A stretch of 64,000 bases of DNA from Gammaproteobacteria bacterium (GTDB lineage: Bacteria; Pseudomonadota; Gammaproteobacteria; JAADGQ01): NCBI GenBank assembly GCA_015490755.1, contig WFXF01000077.1:1-64000 (forward strand), in the 5' to 3' direction. Each line of letters opens with the position of its first letter. Position 1 is the first letter of the stretch. Positions 8,915 through 19,018 of this stretch are shown in pieces. A model generated the notes under the pieces. The model saw only the letters and a list, made by a program, of their open reading frames with translations. It was not told the DNA's origin and searched no databases. Made by a program: the position numbers and the translations under genes.

Positions 8915-10287
8915 TTCATCTTATTCATAAAAAAATAAACCTGATTTTACTATTGGTGATTTCAGGCTTGATTCTTTCTGGTTGTAGCACCATCACTCCC
9001 GTATCAACTGATAACGATGTGGCACCCGTTGTCACAAAAAAAATACAGCATTGGACTACAAGTAATGGTGCGCGAGTCTATTTCGTACCAGCTCCAGAAC
9101 TGCCGATTCTGGATGTGAGTGTTACATTTGATGCTGGCAGTGCGCGTGACGGAGCTCAGGCTGGACTTGCGTTGCTGACCAATGGCCTTCTGGATGATGG
9201 CGCTGGCAGTTTAAATACAGATCAGATTGCGCAAAAATTTGAAGGTGTAGGAGCGCAGTTTGGATTGGCTGCTCATCGTGACATGGCAACCGTGACATTG
9301 CGCAGCTTGAGTGACGCTGAGCTATTGCAGCCTGCATTGGCAACGATGGCTCATCTACTGCACGCTCCTGCATTTCCGAAAGAGGCATTTGAGCGTGAGG
9401 TTAAGCAGATGATGATTGCTTTGCGTGCGATGGAGCAATCACCGGCGGCACTTGCAGAAAAAGCATTTTACCCCGCACTGTATGGTGATCACCCTTATGC
9501 ATCTCCTTCAATGGGAACACAGGAGAGCCTGGCGGCATTGACGTTGAATGATGTTCGCCAGTTTCATGCAAAATATTATGTTGCACGTAATGCTGTGATT
9601 GCGATGACGGGTGATATAGATCGTAAAGAGGCTGAAAAAATAGCTGAAAGTTTAATTTCTCCACTTCGTTCAGGGCGGGTTGCTAAACCACTCCCGCCAG
9701 TGAAAGCGTTGACGGAGTCGGTTGAAATTAATATCGACTACCCTTCCAGTCAAACACATGTACTTATGGGGCAACCCGGTATGCATCGTGGTGATCCTGA
9801 TTATTTTACACTGTATGTGGGTAATCATATTTTGGGTGGCAGCGGGCTGGTCTCCCGTATGAGTGAAGAGGTTCGGGAAAAGCGGGGCCTCTCTTACAGT
9901 GCGTATAGTTATTTTAGCCCAATGCGCCGTAATGGTCCTTTTATTATTGGTTTGCAAACACAAAACGATCAAGTAGCAGAGGCACTGAAAGTTGCTGGTG
10001 ATACGTTGCGTGAGTTTGTGAATAATGGCCCGACCTCTGATGAACTTGTTGCATCAAAGCAGAATATTATGGGTGGTTTCCCGTTACGTATTGCAAGTAA
10101 CAGTAAAATTGCAGGGTACTTGGCAATGATTGGTTTTTACGATTTACCACTTGATTACCTGGATCAATTTAATCCTACTGTGGAAAGTGTCACACTGGAT
10201 GATATTAAAAAGGCATTCAAAGCGCGTATTAATCCAGATAAAATGGTCACTGTGACTGTCGGCGGAAACGCTGCTAAAAGTGAATAA
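8911..10287 (+). CDS. M16 family peptidase-like protein (inactive partner), lipoprotein
   Basis: Lipobox LILSGCS; M16 fold sequence without HxxEH; overlaps the preceding M16 gene by 4 nt. Confidence 0.9.
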   Translation: MIHLIHKKINLILLLVISGLILSGCSTITPVSTDNDVAPVVTKKIQHWTTSNGARVYFVPAPELPILDVSVTFDAGSARDGAQAGLALLTNGLLDDGAGSLNTDQIAQKFEGVGAQFGLAAHRDMATVTLRSLSDAELLQPALATMAHLLHAPAFPKEAFEREVKQMMIALRAMEQSPAALAEKAFYPALYGDHPYASPSMGTQESLAALTLNDVRQFHAKYYVARNAVIAMTGDIDRKEAEKIAESLISPLRSGRVAKPLPPVKALTESVEINIDYPSSQTHVLMGQPGMHRGDPDYFTLYVGNHILGGSGLVSRMSEEVREKRGLSYSAYSYFSPMRRNGPFIIGLQTQNDQVAEALKVAGDTLREFVNNGPTSDELVASKQNIMGGFPLRIASNSKIAGYLAMIGFYDLPLDYLDQFNPTVESVTLDDIKKAFKARINPDKMVTVTVGGNAAKSE

Positions 10288-10852
10288 AAATAAGGGTGGC
10301 AGTAGAAATCAGCTGCGTATTATTGCTGGAAGGTGGCGAGGTCGAAAATTAGCTTTTCCTGATGTGGATGGTCTACGGCCAACCACTGACCGTGTTCGGG
10401 AAACACTGTTTAACTGGTTGCAGCCGGTGGTTTCTGGAGCTCACTGTCTGGATCTTTTTGCTGGCAGCGGTGCTTTGGGTTGGGAGGCGCTATCACGAGG
10501 TGCTGCCCATGTAACCATGGTGGATCACCACCCTTGTGTGATAGAACAACTCAAAAAACATGTCGTGTTGCTGGGTGATAAAGGGGCTCGCTGTATCCAG
10601 GCGGATGGTTTAAAGTTTTTGAATGGTTCTGAAAAGTCGTACGATATTGTTTTTTTGGATCCACCCTTTCAGGCGGATTTGTTAAAGGGTTGTATCGATA
10701 TGCTGTACCGCAAAAATTACCTGGAGACAGGGGCTCGAGTTTATATAGAGCACGATAAAAGTGAGGCTTTGCCAGAAATTCCACCAAATTGGCAATTGAG
10801 TCGAAGTAAACAGGCGGGTCATGTAGGCTATCATCTTTTTATAGTTTTGTGA
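10280..10852 (+). CDS. rsmD: 16S rRNA (guanine(966)-N(2))-methyltransferase RsmD
   Basis: LRIIAGRWRGRKLAFP...LRPTTDRVRETLFNWL...DLFAGSGALGWEALSRGA...FLDPPF. Confidence 0.96.
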   Translation: MNKNKGGSRNQLRIIAGRWRGRKLAFPDVDGLRPTTDRVRETLFNWLQPVVSGAHCLDLFAGSGALGWEALSRGAAHVTMVDHHPCVIEQLKKHVVLLGDKGARCIQADGLKFLNGSEKSYDIVFLDPPFQADLLKGCIDMLYRKNYLETGARVYIEHDKSEALPEIPPNWQLSRSKQAGHVGYHLFIVL

Positions 10853-10855
10853 TAA

Positions 10856-11347
<492 letters not shown>

Positions 11348-11370
11348 CCCAATAAAACAGGAGTATTTAA

Positions 11371-11625
<255 letters not shown>

Positions 11626-11631
11626 AATTCG

Positions 11632-13293
11632 ATGAGAATTTGGTTTCTCTTGGCGCTGCTGCTGGCTTTTTTGCCTCTATCAGCTTCAGAAAAACCACCC
11701 TCTGCTGCCATTGCATCGGCGCACCCGTTGGCAACGCAGGCGGGTTTTGATGTTTTAGAGGCGGGGGGAAATGCGTTTGATGCTGCTGTGGCTGTTACTG
11801 CCGCGCTCGCAGTTGTTGAACCTTATGGTTCCGGCCTGGGAGGTGGTGGTTTTTGGCTTTTGCATCGCGCCAGTGATGGTTTTGAAACCATGCTTGACGG
11901 GCGTGAGCGCGCGCCACTGGCTGCAGATCGAAATATGTATCTGGATGAAAAAGGCCAGATCATTAAAAACCTCTCTCTGAATGGTCCGCTGGCGGCCGGA
12001 ATTCCCGGTGTGCCTGCTGCAATGGCGCATTTGGCCGACCACTATGGCAAGCTCCCTTTGAAACAAAGCCTCTCTTCTGCGATCCGTTATGCAGACCAAG
12101 GTGTCGCTGTGGGTGATTCATATCGTCGCATGGCCGCTTTTCGATTAAATGCATTACGAGATTCAACAGATGCAAGTGCGATATTTTTACAGCGTGGTGC
12201 AGTACCCGATGAAAATTTTGTACTTAAACAGCCGGAGCTTGCAAAAACATTAAAAGTGATTGCCGATCAGGGTGAAAAAGGTTTCTACCAAGGTATAGTT
12301 GGTAAAAAGCTGGTCGAAGGTGTTCGTCAGGCTGGTGGTATCTGGACGTTAGATGATTTACAAAAGTACCAGGTGATCGAACGCAAACCTGTGTACGGCT
12401 ATTATAAAGGCACAAAAATAGTTTCGGCAGCACCGCCTTCGTCAGGAGGAGTTGCTCTGGTAACGATGCTGAATATTTTGTCAGGCTATGATCTGGATGC
12501 GTTGGAAGCTGTGCAAAAGAAGCATTTTGTTATTGAAGCTATGCGCCGCGCTTATCGTGACCGAGCTCTTTATTTAGGGGATAGTGATTTTATAGATGTG
12601 CCGTTAGAGCAGCTTACCAGTCGACTTTATGCTGCTGGTTTGCGAGCTTCGATTCATCCTGAAAAAGCCACTCCAAGTTCCATGTTATCTGGCAATGTGT
12701 ATGAGAACCCTGGTTTTCATACCACTCACTTTTCTGTGCTGGATAAAGATGGTAATCGAGTCTCTGCAACGTTGAGTATCAACTATCCTTTTGGCGCAGC
12801 ATTTGTAGTGCCGGGCACGGGAGTTCTGCTGAATGACGAGATGGATGATTTTTCAGCCAAACCCAGTGAGCCAAATATTTATGGGTTAGTCGGAGGTGAA
12901 GCCAACGCCATTGCTCCAGGTAAACGCCCTTTATCAAGTATGACCCCCACTTTTTTGGAGAATGATCAAGGTGTTGCAATCTTGGGTACGCCTGGTGGTA
13001 GCCGGATTATCACCATGGTATTGCTGGCTGCGCTTGATTTTATGGAGGGAAATCGCCCCGAATCATGGGTTGAACTCAAACGCTATCACCACCAATACCT
13101 TCCTGATAAAGTGCAGCATGAAGTTGATGCGTTTAATCAGAGTTCGCTTGAATCTTTAAAGCTTGCAGGGCATAGTTTTAAGCAACTTAATCGTACTTAT
13201 GGGAATATGCAGGCCATATTGTGGGATTTAAAAAACAACCAGGTCGAAGCCGCCAGTGACCCACGGGGCGAAGGGCTGGCGGAAGTTCGTTAA
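11632..13293 (+). CDS. ggt: gamma-glutamyltransferase (glutathione hydrolase)
   Basis: 553 aa; signal peptide, ASAHPLATQAGFDVLEAGGNAFDAAVA, autoprocessing nucleophile region HTTHFSVLDKDGNRVSAT, PLSSMTPTF. Confidence 0.94.
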   Translation: MRIWFLLALLLAFLPLSASEKPPSAAIASAHPLATQAGFDVLEAGGNAFDAAVAVTAALAVVEPYGSGLGGGGFWLLHRASDGFETMLDGRERAPLAADRNMYLDEKGQIIKNLSLNGPLAAGIPGVPAAMAHLADHYGKLPLKQSLSSAIRYADQGVAVGDSYRRMAAFRLNALRDSTDASAIFLQRGAVPDENFVLKQPELAKTLKVIADQGEKGFYQGIVGKKLVEGVRQAGGIWTLDDLQKYQVIERKPVYGYYKGTKIVSAAPPSSGGVALVTMLNILSGYDLDALEAVQKKHFVIEAMRRAYRDRALYLGDSDFIDVPLEQLTSRLYAAGLRASIHPEKATPSSMLSGNVYENPGFHTTHFSVLDKDGNRVSATLSINYPFGAAFVVPGTGVLLNDEMDDFSAKPSEPNIYGLVGGEANAIAPGKRPLSSMTPTFLENDQGVAILGTPGGSRIITMVLLAALDFMEGNRPESWVELKRYHHQYLPDKVQHEVDAFNQSSLESLKLAGHSFKQLNRTYGNMQAILWDLKNNQVEAASDPRGEGLAEVR

Positions 13294-13302
13294 ATATATT
13301 TT

Positions 13303-13494
13303 CTATTCTGTTGTTTCTTTTTCAACAAGCACATACTCATTACCGCAATAAGGACACTTAGCGGGTTTATCGGTTGTCACATTGATAAAAATACGAGGGT
13401 GCGAGTTCCATTGTGTCATCTCATCTGTTGGACAGTGTAGCGGCAAATCTTTTGAAGTAATTTCGTAACGGTTATTTTTGTCTTTTCTTGGCAT
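13303..13494 (-). CDS. zinc-finger domain protein (zf-CHCC type)
   Basis: 63 aa with LHCP...NSHPRIFINVTTDKPAKCPYCGNEYVL, similar to the zf-CHCC/NDUFS6-like domain. Confidence 0.85.
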   Translation of the reverse strand: MPRKDKNNRYEITSKDLPLHCPTDEMTQWNSHPRIFINVTTDKPAKCPYCGNEYVLVEKETTE

Positions 13495-13533
13495 GATGCG
13501 CTTTTCCTTGGGTTGTGACTGCTATTAAATTGG

Positions 13534-13851
13534 TTAAAGATTTTTTATAAGAGCTTCAATATAACGGCTAGCATTAAATATGAATAATACCTCCACTACT
13601 TGCTCATCATCTAAAGCACGATAATAAATATTATAGTCTCTATAAGATGTTGTTCTTATCTCTTCGTTTAAATCCAGGTTTTCCGCAACTCTTCCAGAGT
13701 AAGGGAAAATAGAGAGGTTTTTCTTTAATGAGCTTGTTATTTCGTCAATAAAACTGATTGCTCTTGCTGGGTTATCCAGAGCAATATATTCGCCAATTTC
13801 AAGCAAACCCTCTTTAGCCGTTGGCATAATGACTACACGGTAATTTTTCAT
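13534..13851 (-). CDS. type II toxin, RelE/ParE family
   Basis: 105 aa; YRVVIMPTAKEGLLEIGEYIALDNPARAISFIDEI...YRDYNIYYRALDDEQVVEVLFIFNASR; directly downstream of Phd/YefM antitoxin. Confidence 0.88.
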   Translation of the reverse strand: MKNYRVVIMPTAKEGLLEIGEYIALDNPARAISFIDEITSSLKKNLSIFPYSGRVAENLDLNEEIRTTSYRDYNIYYRALDDEQVVEVLFIFNASRYIEALIKNL

Positions 13852-13867
13852 GGGTTTTATTTATGAT

Positions 13868-14161
13868 TTATTTATGATTTATTCTTGTTCGTAACTCCAG
13901 TTTAATATTATCTATATAAGTATCAGTTAACTCTTCACCTCTACCCGCTTTACTGTCTACCAGACCAGACTGAACACCACTCTTAATGGTTTCCCTCATG
14001 GTATCTACAAGTGCAAATATTGCAGGTAGATTTTCCATAGAGAGCATCACCCCAACAGGACGGTTTCTTCTAGTTACCATGACCGGCTCACGTTGAGCAG
14101 TGTCCAAAAAAGAACCAAATGCATTTTGCGCTTCTTTTGAGGAAATAGTTTTCATGCTCAT
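13868..14161 (-). CDS. type II antitoxin, Phd/YefM family
   Basis: 97 aa; ISSKEAQNAFGSFLDTAQREPVMVTRRNRPVGVMLSMENL. Confidence 0.88.
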   Translation of the reverse strand: MSMKTISSKEAQNAFGSFLDTAQREPVMVTRRNRPVGVMLSMENLPAIFALVDTMRETIKSGVQSGLVDSKAGRGEELTDTYIDNIKLELRTRINHK

Positions 14162-14413
14162 AACTCCATATAAGTTAGTGTTGATGTAGCTATTGTAGCT
14201 ACTTTGCAGGGAAAGAAAAACTTTCCATAAAAAATAAGTCTGAATAAATATGAAGGTTGGAACGATAATTGGGGCTTAAGTTTGCTAGATCGTGATTTAG
14301 CATGGACTTTAAGCGGGTGTGCCATTAATATTCATTGTGCGTTTTGGCTTGGATTGCCAGTTTTCATGAAACGTGTATGTTTTAAATTCAAAAATCAAAA
14401 GGATGAGATTGTA

Positions 14414-14449
14414 GTGAAAATTGATTTTACCCCCCCCCCCATATTTATC
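14414..14449 (+). other. GTG-initiated leader ORF containing poly-C tract; putative phase-variable 5' end of the downstream lipoprotein gene
   Basis: GTG at 14414 (AAGGA 10 nt upstream) reads MKIDFTPPPIFI* with C11 (14430-14440). With 12 or 9 C it reads into the downstream ORF as MKIDFTPPPHIYLRKSGHFFVTASLALSLVAC... Confidence 0.65.
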
Positions 14450-14484
14450 TGAGGAAGTCTGGCCACTTTTTCGTCACTGCGAGT

Positions 14485-16836
14485 TTGGCTCTTAGTCTGG
14501 TCGCATGTGGTAGCGGTAGTGAATATAATGACGTGGCTGCGCCGATGGAGTCGCCTACTATTCCTGCGATCAACGACTCACCTGCTGAGTTTAGCAAGTA
14601 CGCACTTCTCTCTGGTGGTAATTTAACCATCAACGGCAAGTTTGTAACCAAGGGTGTTCTTTCAGATGTTCACTCCAATCAAACGATTACACTCAATAGC
14701 TATACCTCTCGCTTTAGCGGGAATGTAACTTCATACGAAAAGTTACAAAGTCTGGGCCATACTCCTAGAGTTTTGGACGGTAACACTCTTCGTGGTGCGG
14801 GTTCGAAAGTGTTGCTGGATAATTTGATGACAGTCGATATTAAAATGGCTGATAGCAATTTACAGAACGCAATCGTATTAGCATCGGATTGTTCGATGAC
14901 TATTCTTGATGAAGAAGGTCGTGGCAGCGATGCCACAAGCCAGGATGTTGATGGCGATTGGTCTTGTCATGCGGGTAACTGGTCAGTTTCAGGTCATAAT
15001 GTGATCATTCAGAGAGCGCTTTCAATCGAAGGCAATCTGGAAATCAATAGTACAAGTTTTGTTCTTAGAGCGCCTCTTTTTTCCCGTGGTAGTGTGGCAG
15101 CTCATGGGGCAGTGCGTATTGATATTAATAATCCATTTGAAGATGCAGTTATCATCAATGAAGACTTAACCACTGAAGGTTTTGACGTTGTCGGGAAAAT
15201 TCATGTCAATGGTGATTTTAATGCTAATGGTGCAGTCTATATTGTAGGTAGTGCGATGGTGGGTGGTGATGTCACTCTTCACAAAGAGGCGACTATTAAC
15301 TATCTGGACACTATTTACAAAGCAGCTTTGGCTAAAGCTAATGAGCAGTTTGAAGAGACACTGCTGGTTCATTCGCAAGTCTTTCGTGATGTTAGCAGTG
15401 ATAAAAACAATGCAGTGGCATTATTCACTTTTGTTAATGGCTACAGATACCATGAAGAAGGTGAGTTACTTGAAATGGTCAGAGCAGGAACGGCAAACCC
15501 TGATGATTATTTTAGTGTGATTATAGGGGCAAATCAGGGCTATGCTTCTGAGTTGGCTCATACTGAATATCTTCTGCCATACTACGCCAATCAAGTTAAG
15601 TTGTTTGATGATCTAAAAGCACAAGGTCATGATCAACTTCATATCGTAGATGCCATTAATTTACCGATGAATAATTTCTATCTGACCCTCAGTGATGGTG
15701 ATCAAGAGCTGGGTACCTGGCAGGTTTATGGAAATCCTGAGCTTGGTGAAAAAGTTGGAAAACATGTCAAGCTGACGGATGAAAATATCGAAGCAGCTCG
15801 CATTTCTCTAAAAAACCAGGGTGAGCAAGTGGCACAAAGAGTTGCTGATGCGAATGCTATGGCAGAGGAGCTGGGGCTTAAGGCTCTGGATGAAGATGAG
15901 TTTGACCTCAGTGATGATGAGCGTGCAAGAAGTGAAGCAATGCAAGGTAAATCTGACGAACTCTTGAGAATTGAAGAGTGGCGAGCCATCAAAGAGATGG
16001 AAGAAGAGCTGGTTGAAGTCGATGTGATGCCCGTATCACCAGATTCATTATCTACTGGCCCAGTCACTAATGGCTGGTTGAGTAAGGCGTGGAATAAAAT
16101 AAAGAAAAAAGTGAAGAAGATCATTCCACGCTGCAAGAAAAAATGGAGGGACAATAATTTTATTGCAGGGGTGAATCCATATTCAAGAAATGATTTTTGG
16201 ATGAATAATATCAGCCTTAAAAATAACTGGGCAAATAACTGTGGTCCAATAGCTGGATTAGCGATCGCTCGTTATCACGGAACACGTATTTCTAAATATG
16301 CTGCTGCATTGGCTCCAGCCGCGACCACTGCGGACAAAAGAAATGTAAATATCAAAGGCGTACTTAATCCAGATTTAAAAGAACTGAGAAAGTTTATGAG
16401 AACCAGTTCAAGAACAGGAACGATGATGTGGAATTTTTCATCTGGATTAGAAAAATATTTAGGTCAAAAAAATGTGAGCGGGAAAAAAGTTCGCTGGCTC
16501 TGGTATGACGCATGGATTACCAATTCGACATTCTCTATAGCTGGCTGGAATCCTCTTTACTCCACATTTAATTCGGAAGTAAAAGCAAATCGGCCACCTG
16601 CTGTATATACATACGGGCTTTACCTTAAAGTTGGTAATAAACGTATAAATGGTGGGCATATCATGCCCGTTCTTGGAACAAAGAAAAAAGTCTATTACAG
16701 CTTATGCTATTTAACTCCTACTAAGCACTATGTATATGTAGATACTGAATGGGATGCAGGGAAAGTATGGATGAGAATGGATCGCTGGGCTTATTGGTTC
16801 CAACACTTTGATGGTATCAAAATAAAAGTCTGGTAA
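14485..16836 (+). CDS. large lipoprotein-like protein with bactofilin-like beta-repeat region, acidic coiled coil and C-terminal papain/C39-like peptidase domain
   Basis: 783 aa from a TTG; LVACGSGS lipobox near N-terminus; GNLTINGKF / EGNLEIN / GKIHVNGDFNANGAVYIVGSAMVGGDVTL repeats; catalytic-like NNCGPIAGLAIARYHG and GGHIMPVLGTKK motifs. True N-terminus probably lies upstream across the poly-C tract. Confidence 0.65.
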   Translation: MALSLVACGSGSEYNDVAAPMESPTIPAINDSPAEFSKYALLSGGNLTINGKFVTKGVLSDVHSNQTITLNSYTSRFSGNVTSYEKLQSLGHTPRVLDGNTLRGAGSKVLLDNLMTVDIKMADSNLQNAIVLASDCSMTILDEEGRGSDATSQDVDGDWSCHAGNWSVSGHNVIIQRALSIEGNLEINSTSFVLRAPLFSRGSVAAHGAVRIDINNPFEDAVIINEDLTTEGFDVVGKIHVNGDFNANGAVYIVGSAMVGGDVTLHKEATINYLDTIYKAALAKANEQFEETLLVHSQVFRDVSSDKNNAVALFTFVNGYRYHEEGELLEMVRAGTANPDDYFSVIIGANQGYASELAHTEYLLPYYANQVKLFDDLKAQGHDQLHIVDAINLPMNNFYLTLSDGDQELGTWQVYGNPELGEKVGKHVKLTDENIEAARISLKNQGEQVAQRVADANAMAEELGLKALDEDEFDLSDDERARSEAMQGKSDELLRIEEWRAIKEMEEELVEVDVMPVSPDSLSTGPVTNGWLSKAWNKIKKKVKKIIPRCKKKWRDNNFIAGVNPYSRNDFWMNNISLKNNWANNCGPIAGLAIARYHGTRISKYAAALAPAATTADKRNVNIKGVLNPDLKELRKFMRTSSRTGTMMWNFSSGLEKYLGQKNVSGKKVRWLWYDAWITNSTFSIAGWNPLYSTFNSEVKANRPPAVYTYGLYLKVGNKRINGGHIMPVLGTKKKVYYSLCYLTPTKHYVYVDTEWDAGKVWMRMDRWAYWFQHFDGIKIKVW

Positions 16837-16904
16837 TTTTTAAGAGTCAAGTCACTCTCTAATTTATTTTTAGGGAGTGGTTTATCCATTGTTGAACGAG
16901 GTAT

Positions 16905-18968
16905 ATGACGATGCCATCAATTCCATTTAAATATTTTGCTTTTGCCTTTTCATTGATGACACTTTCAGGATGTTTTCAGCTCCCTTGCAGTGATAGCAGC
17001 GATGGACCACCAATAGATTTACAGGTATCCAATGGGGATTACGATGAAAAAATTGTAATTACATGGACATCACTGAGTTCAGAGGATATCTATACTGTCA
17101 GTAAAACTACAATGGATAGAGGTAGCTATGATGAGTGGTTTGGAGCTGATGACGATCTTGACATTTTGGTTGTTAAAGATAGTCAATACTTTAGGGAGAA
17201 TTATTATTATGAAGCGGGTGTTGGAGAAATGATCACTATTATTGATCATGATGTAAAGCCAGGTATCACTTATTATTATTGGGTTGATGCTTCCAGAGGG
17301 TGTGCTGTGAGCGATGCGGTTAAAGCTTCAGGTTATGCGGGCGCACTCACGGATACTCTTCTTAAACATCAATGGCCTCTTATAAACAAAGGTCAAAGTG
17401 CCTTTAGTGATCAACATGGCACTTCGGGTGAAGATCTCAGCGTTGGTAACGTTTATTCTAATGGCTTTAAAGGTCGTGGTAGTGTGGTGGCCGTGCTCGA
17501 TACGGGCATTGAATTCGATCATGAAGATCTAAAATCCAATATTGACCCATCACAGCAGATTGATTTTAGTCATGGAAAAATACCTCCTGATTCTATTGTT
17601 GGGCATGGCACCGCCATTGCGGGGCTTATTGCCGCCGAAGGGTGGAACAATCTTGGTGCGCGTGGTGTAGCACCTGAGGCAACATTGAAAAGTTTTAACC
17701 TGATGAGTCACTATTCCATAGGTAATGAAATCGTCGCTCTTGGCGGTGGAAATCATCCGTCAACAAGCAATGTCGATATTTATAATCGAAGTTACGGCAA
17801 TATAGAAACCGATGATGTGCCGATTGATCCTTTGATAGAAGCTCAGCTTAGAATGGGGGTGACTCAGTTGCGTGATGGCAAAGGTGCGATTTATGTTAAA
17901 TCGTCAGGCAATGGTTATACCGAGTTAGGTAATGCTTACTGTCGGTATGCCAATGAAGCAGGCTTACCTTGTCAAAATGCCAATTTAGATGCAGATAATA
18001 CGATTCCCTGGCAGATTGTAGTCGGTGCCGTGAATGCTAACGGGGTTCGTTCCAGCTACTCCACACCCGGCTCTGCACTCTGGGTGACAGCTCCAGGTGG
18101 TGAATCTGGATTAAGTGAAAGTATGGGTTGGGATAGCAGTGTTATTCCAGTCAGTGAATTTGGCCCCGCCTTATTGACAACTGATTTGACCGGTTGTGAT
18201 CGTGGTTATAGTCGTATTTCTGATGATGTGACACCTTTTAATCCCTTTGAAAATAATCAGAATGGTCTCAATAGAGGCTGTAAATATACGTCTACATTTA
18301 CGGGTACTTCAGCGGCTGCTCCTTTAGTATCCGGGGCTATTGCAGTGATGTTAAGTGCTAATCCTGATCTGACGTGGCGGGATGTACGTCATATTCTGGC
18401 CGTGACTTCGGATAAAGTTGATTCAGCGCAAAGTGGTATTGTGGTGAAGCTGGGTGATGGTTCTTATCAAGCCGATCAGGGCTGGGTTGAAAATGGTGCA
18501 GGCTTTTCATTTCATAACTGGTACGGTTTTGGTCGAGTTAATTTGACTCGTGCGGTATCAATGGCTCAAAGCTTCAATGCAACTTTTGGCAAATTGGAAG
18601 AGACACCTTGGTATGACAGTGGGGCTTTAGAGCTGACTATTCCTGACTATCAAAAAACGGGAGTGAGTCATTCAGTGTCAGTCGTGGAAAATATGACTAT
18701 TGAAGCCGTTCAAATAAAGGTTTCAGTTGATCACATTTATTCTGGTGACCTCGGTGTTGAACTTACATCCCCTTCTGGAACAACAAGTATTTTGCTCAAT
18801 ATTTACAATGGCATGGGTTCAAGTGATGATTTGAGTGAGATGGTCTTGCTGAGTAATGCATTTTATGGTGAGAGTTCATATGGGCAGTGGACAATTAAAT
18901 TGCTTGATGGAAATGAGAACTATACAGGTTCATTCAGGGGTTGGAAGATTAAAGCTTTTGGTCACTGA
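16905..18968 (+). CDS. S8 subtilisin/kexin-like serine protease, lipoprotein with C-terminal P (proprotein convertase) domain
   Basis: Lipobox LSGC; Asp motif VVAVLDTGIEFDHEDL, His motif VGHGTAIAGLIAA, Ser motif FTGTSAAAPLVSGAIAVM; P-domain-like C-terminus ending in SYGQWTIKLLDGNENYTGSFRGWKIKAFG. Confidence 0.9.
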   Translation: MTMPSIPFKYFAFAFSLMTLSGCFQLPCSDSSDGPPIDLQVSNGDYDEKIVITWTSLSSEDIYTVSKTTMDRGSYDEWFGADDDLDILVVKDSQYFRENYYYEAGVGEMITIIDHDVKPGITYYYWVDASRGCAVSDAVKASGYAGALTDTLLKHQWPLINKGQSAFSDQHGTSGEDLSVGNVYSNGFKGRGSVVAVLDTGIEFDHEDLKSNIDPSQQIDFSHGKIPPDSIVGHGTAIAGLIAAEGWNNLGARGVAPEATLKSFNLMSHYSIGNEIVALGGGNHPSTSNVDIYNRSYGNIETDDVPIDPLIEAQLRMGVTQLRDGKGAIYVKSSGNGYTELGNAYCRYANEAGLPCQNANLDADNTIPWQIVVGAVNANGVRSSYSTPGSALWVTAPGGESGLSESMGWDSSVIPVSEFGPALLTTDLTGCDRGYSRISDDVTPFNPFENNQNGLNRGCKYTSTFTGTSAAAPLVSGAIAVMLSANPDLTWRDVRHILAVTSDKVDSAQSGIVVKLGDGSYQADQGWVENGAGFSFHNWYGFGRVNLTRAVSMAQSFNATFGKLEETPWYDSGALELTIPDYQKTGVSHSVSVVENMTIEAVQIKVSVDHIYSGDLGVELTSPSGTTSILLNIYNGMGSSDDLSEMVLLSNAFYGESSYGQWTIKLLDGNENYTGSFRGWKIKAFGH

Positions 18969-19018
18969 AGCGGTGCAGGCTTGATATCACTTTCTTTGAA
19001 ATAAATATAAGGCATTCG

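Noticed and set aside
13534-14161. ParE/Phd pair as part of a larger defence island
   Set aside because: A common type II toxin-antitoxin pair with no neighbouring restriction, CRISPR or Abi-type genes.
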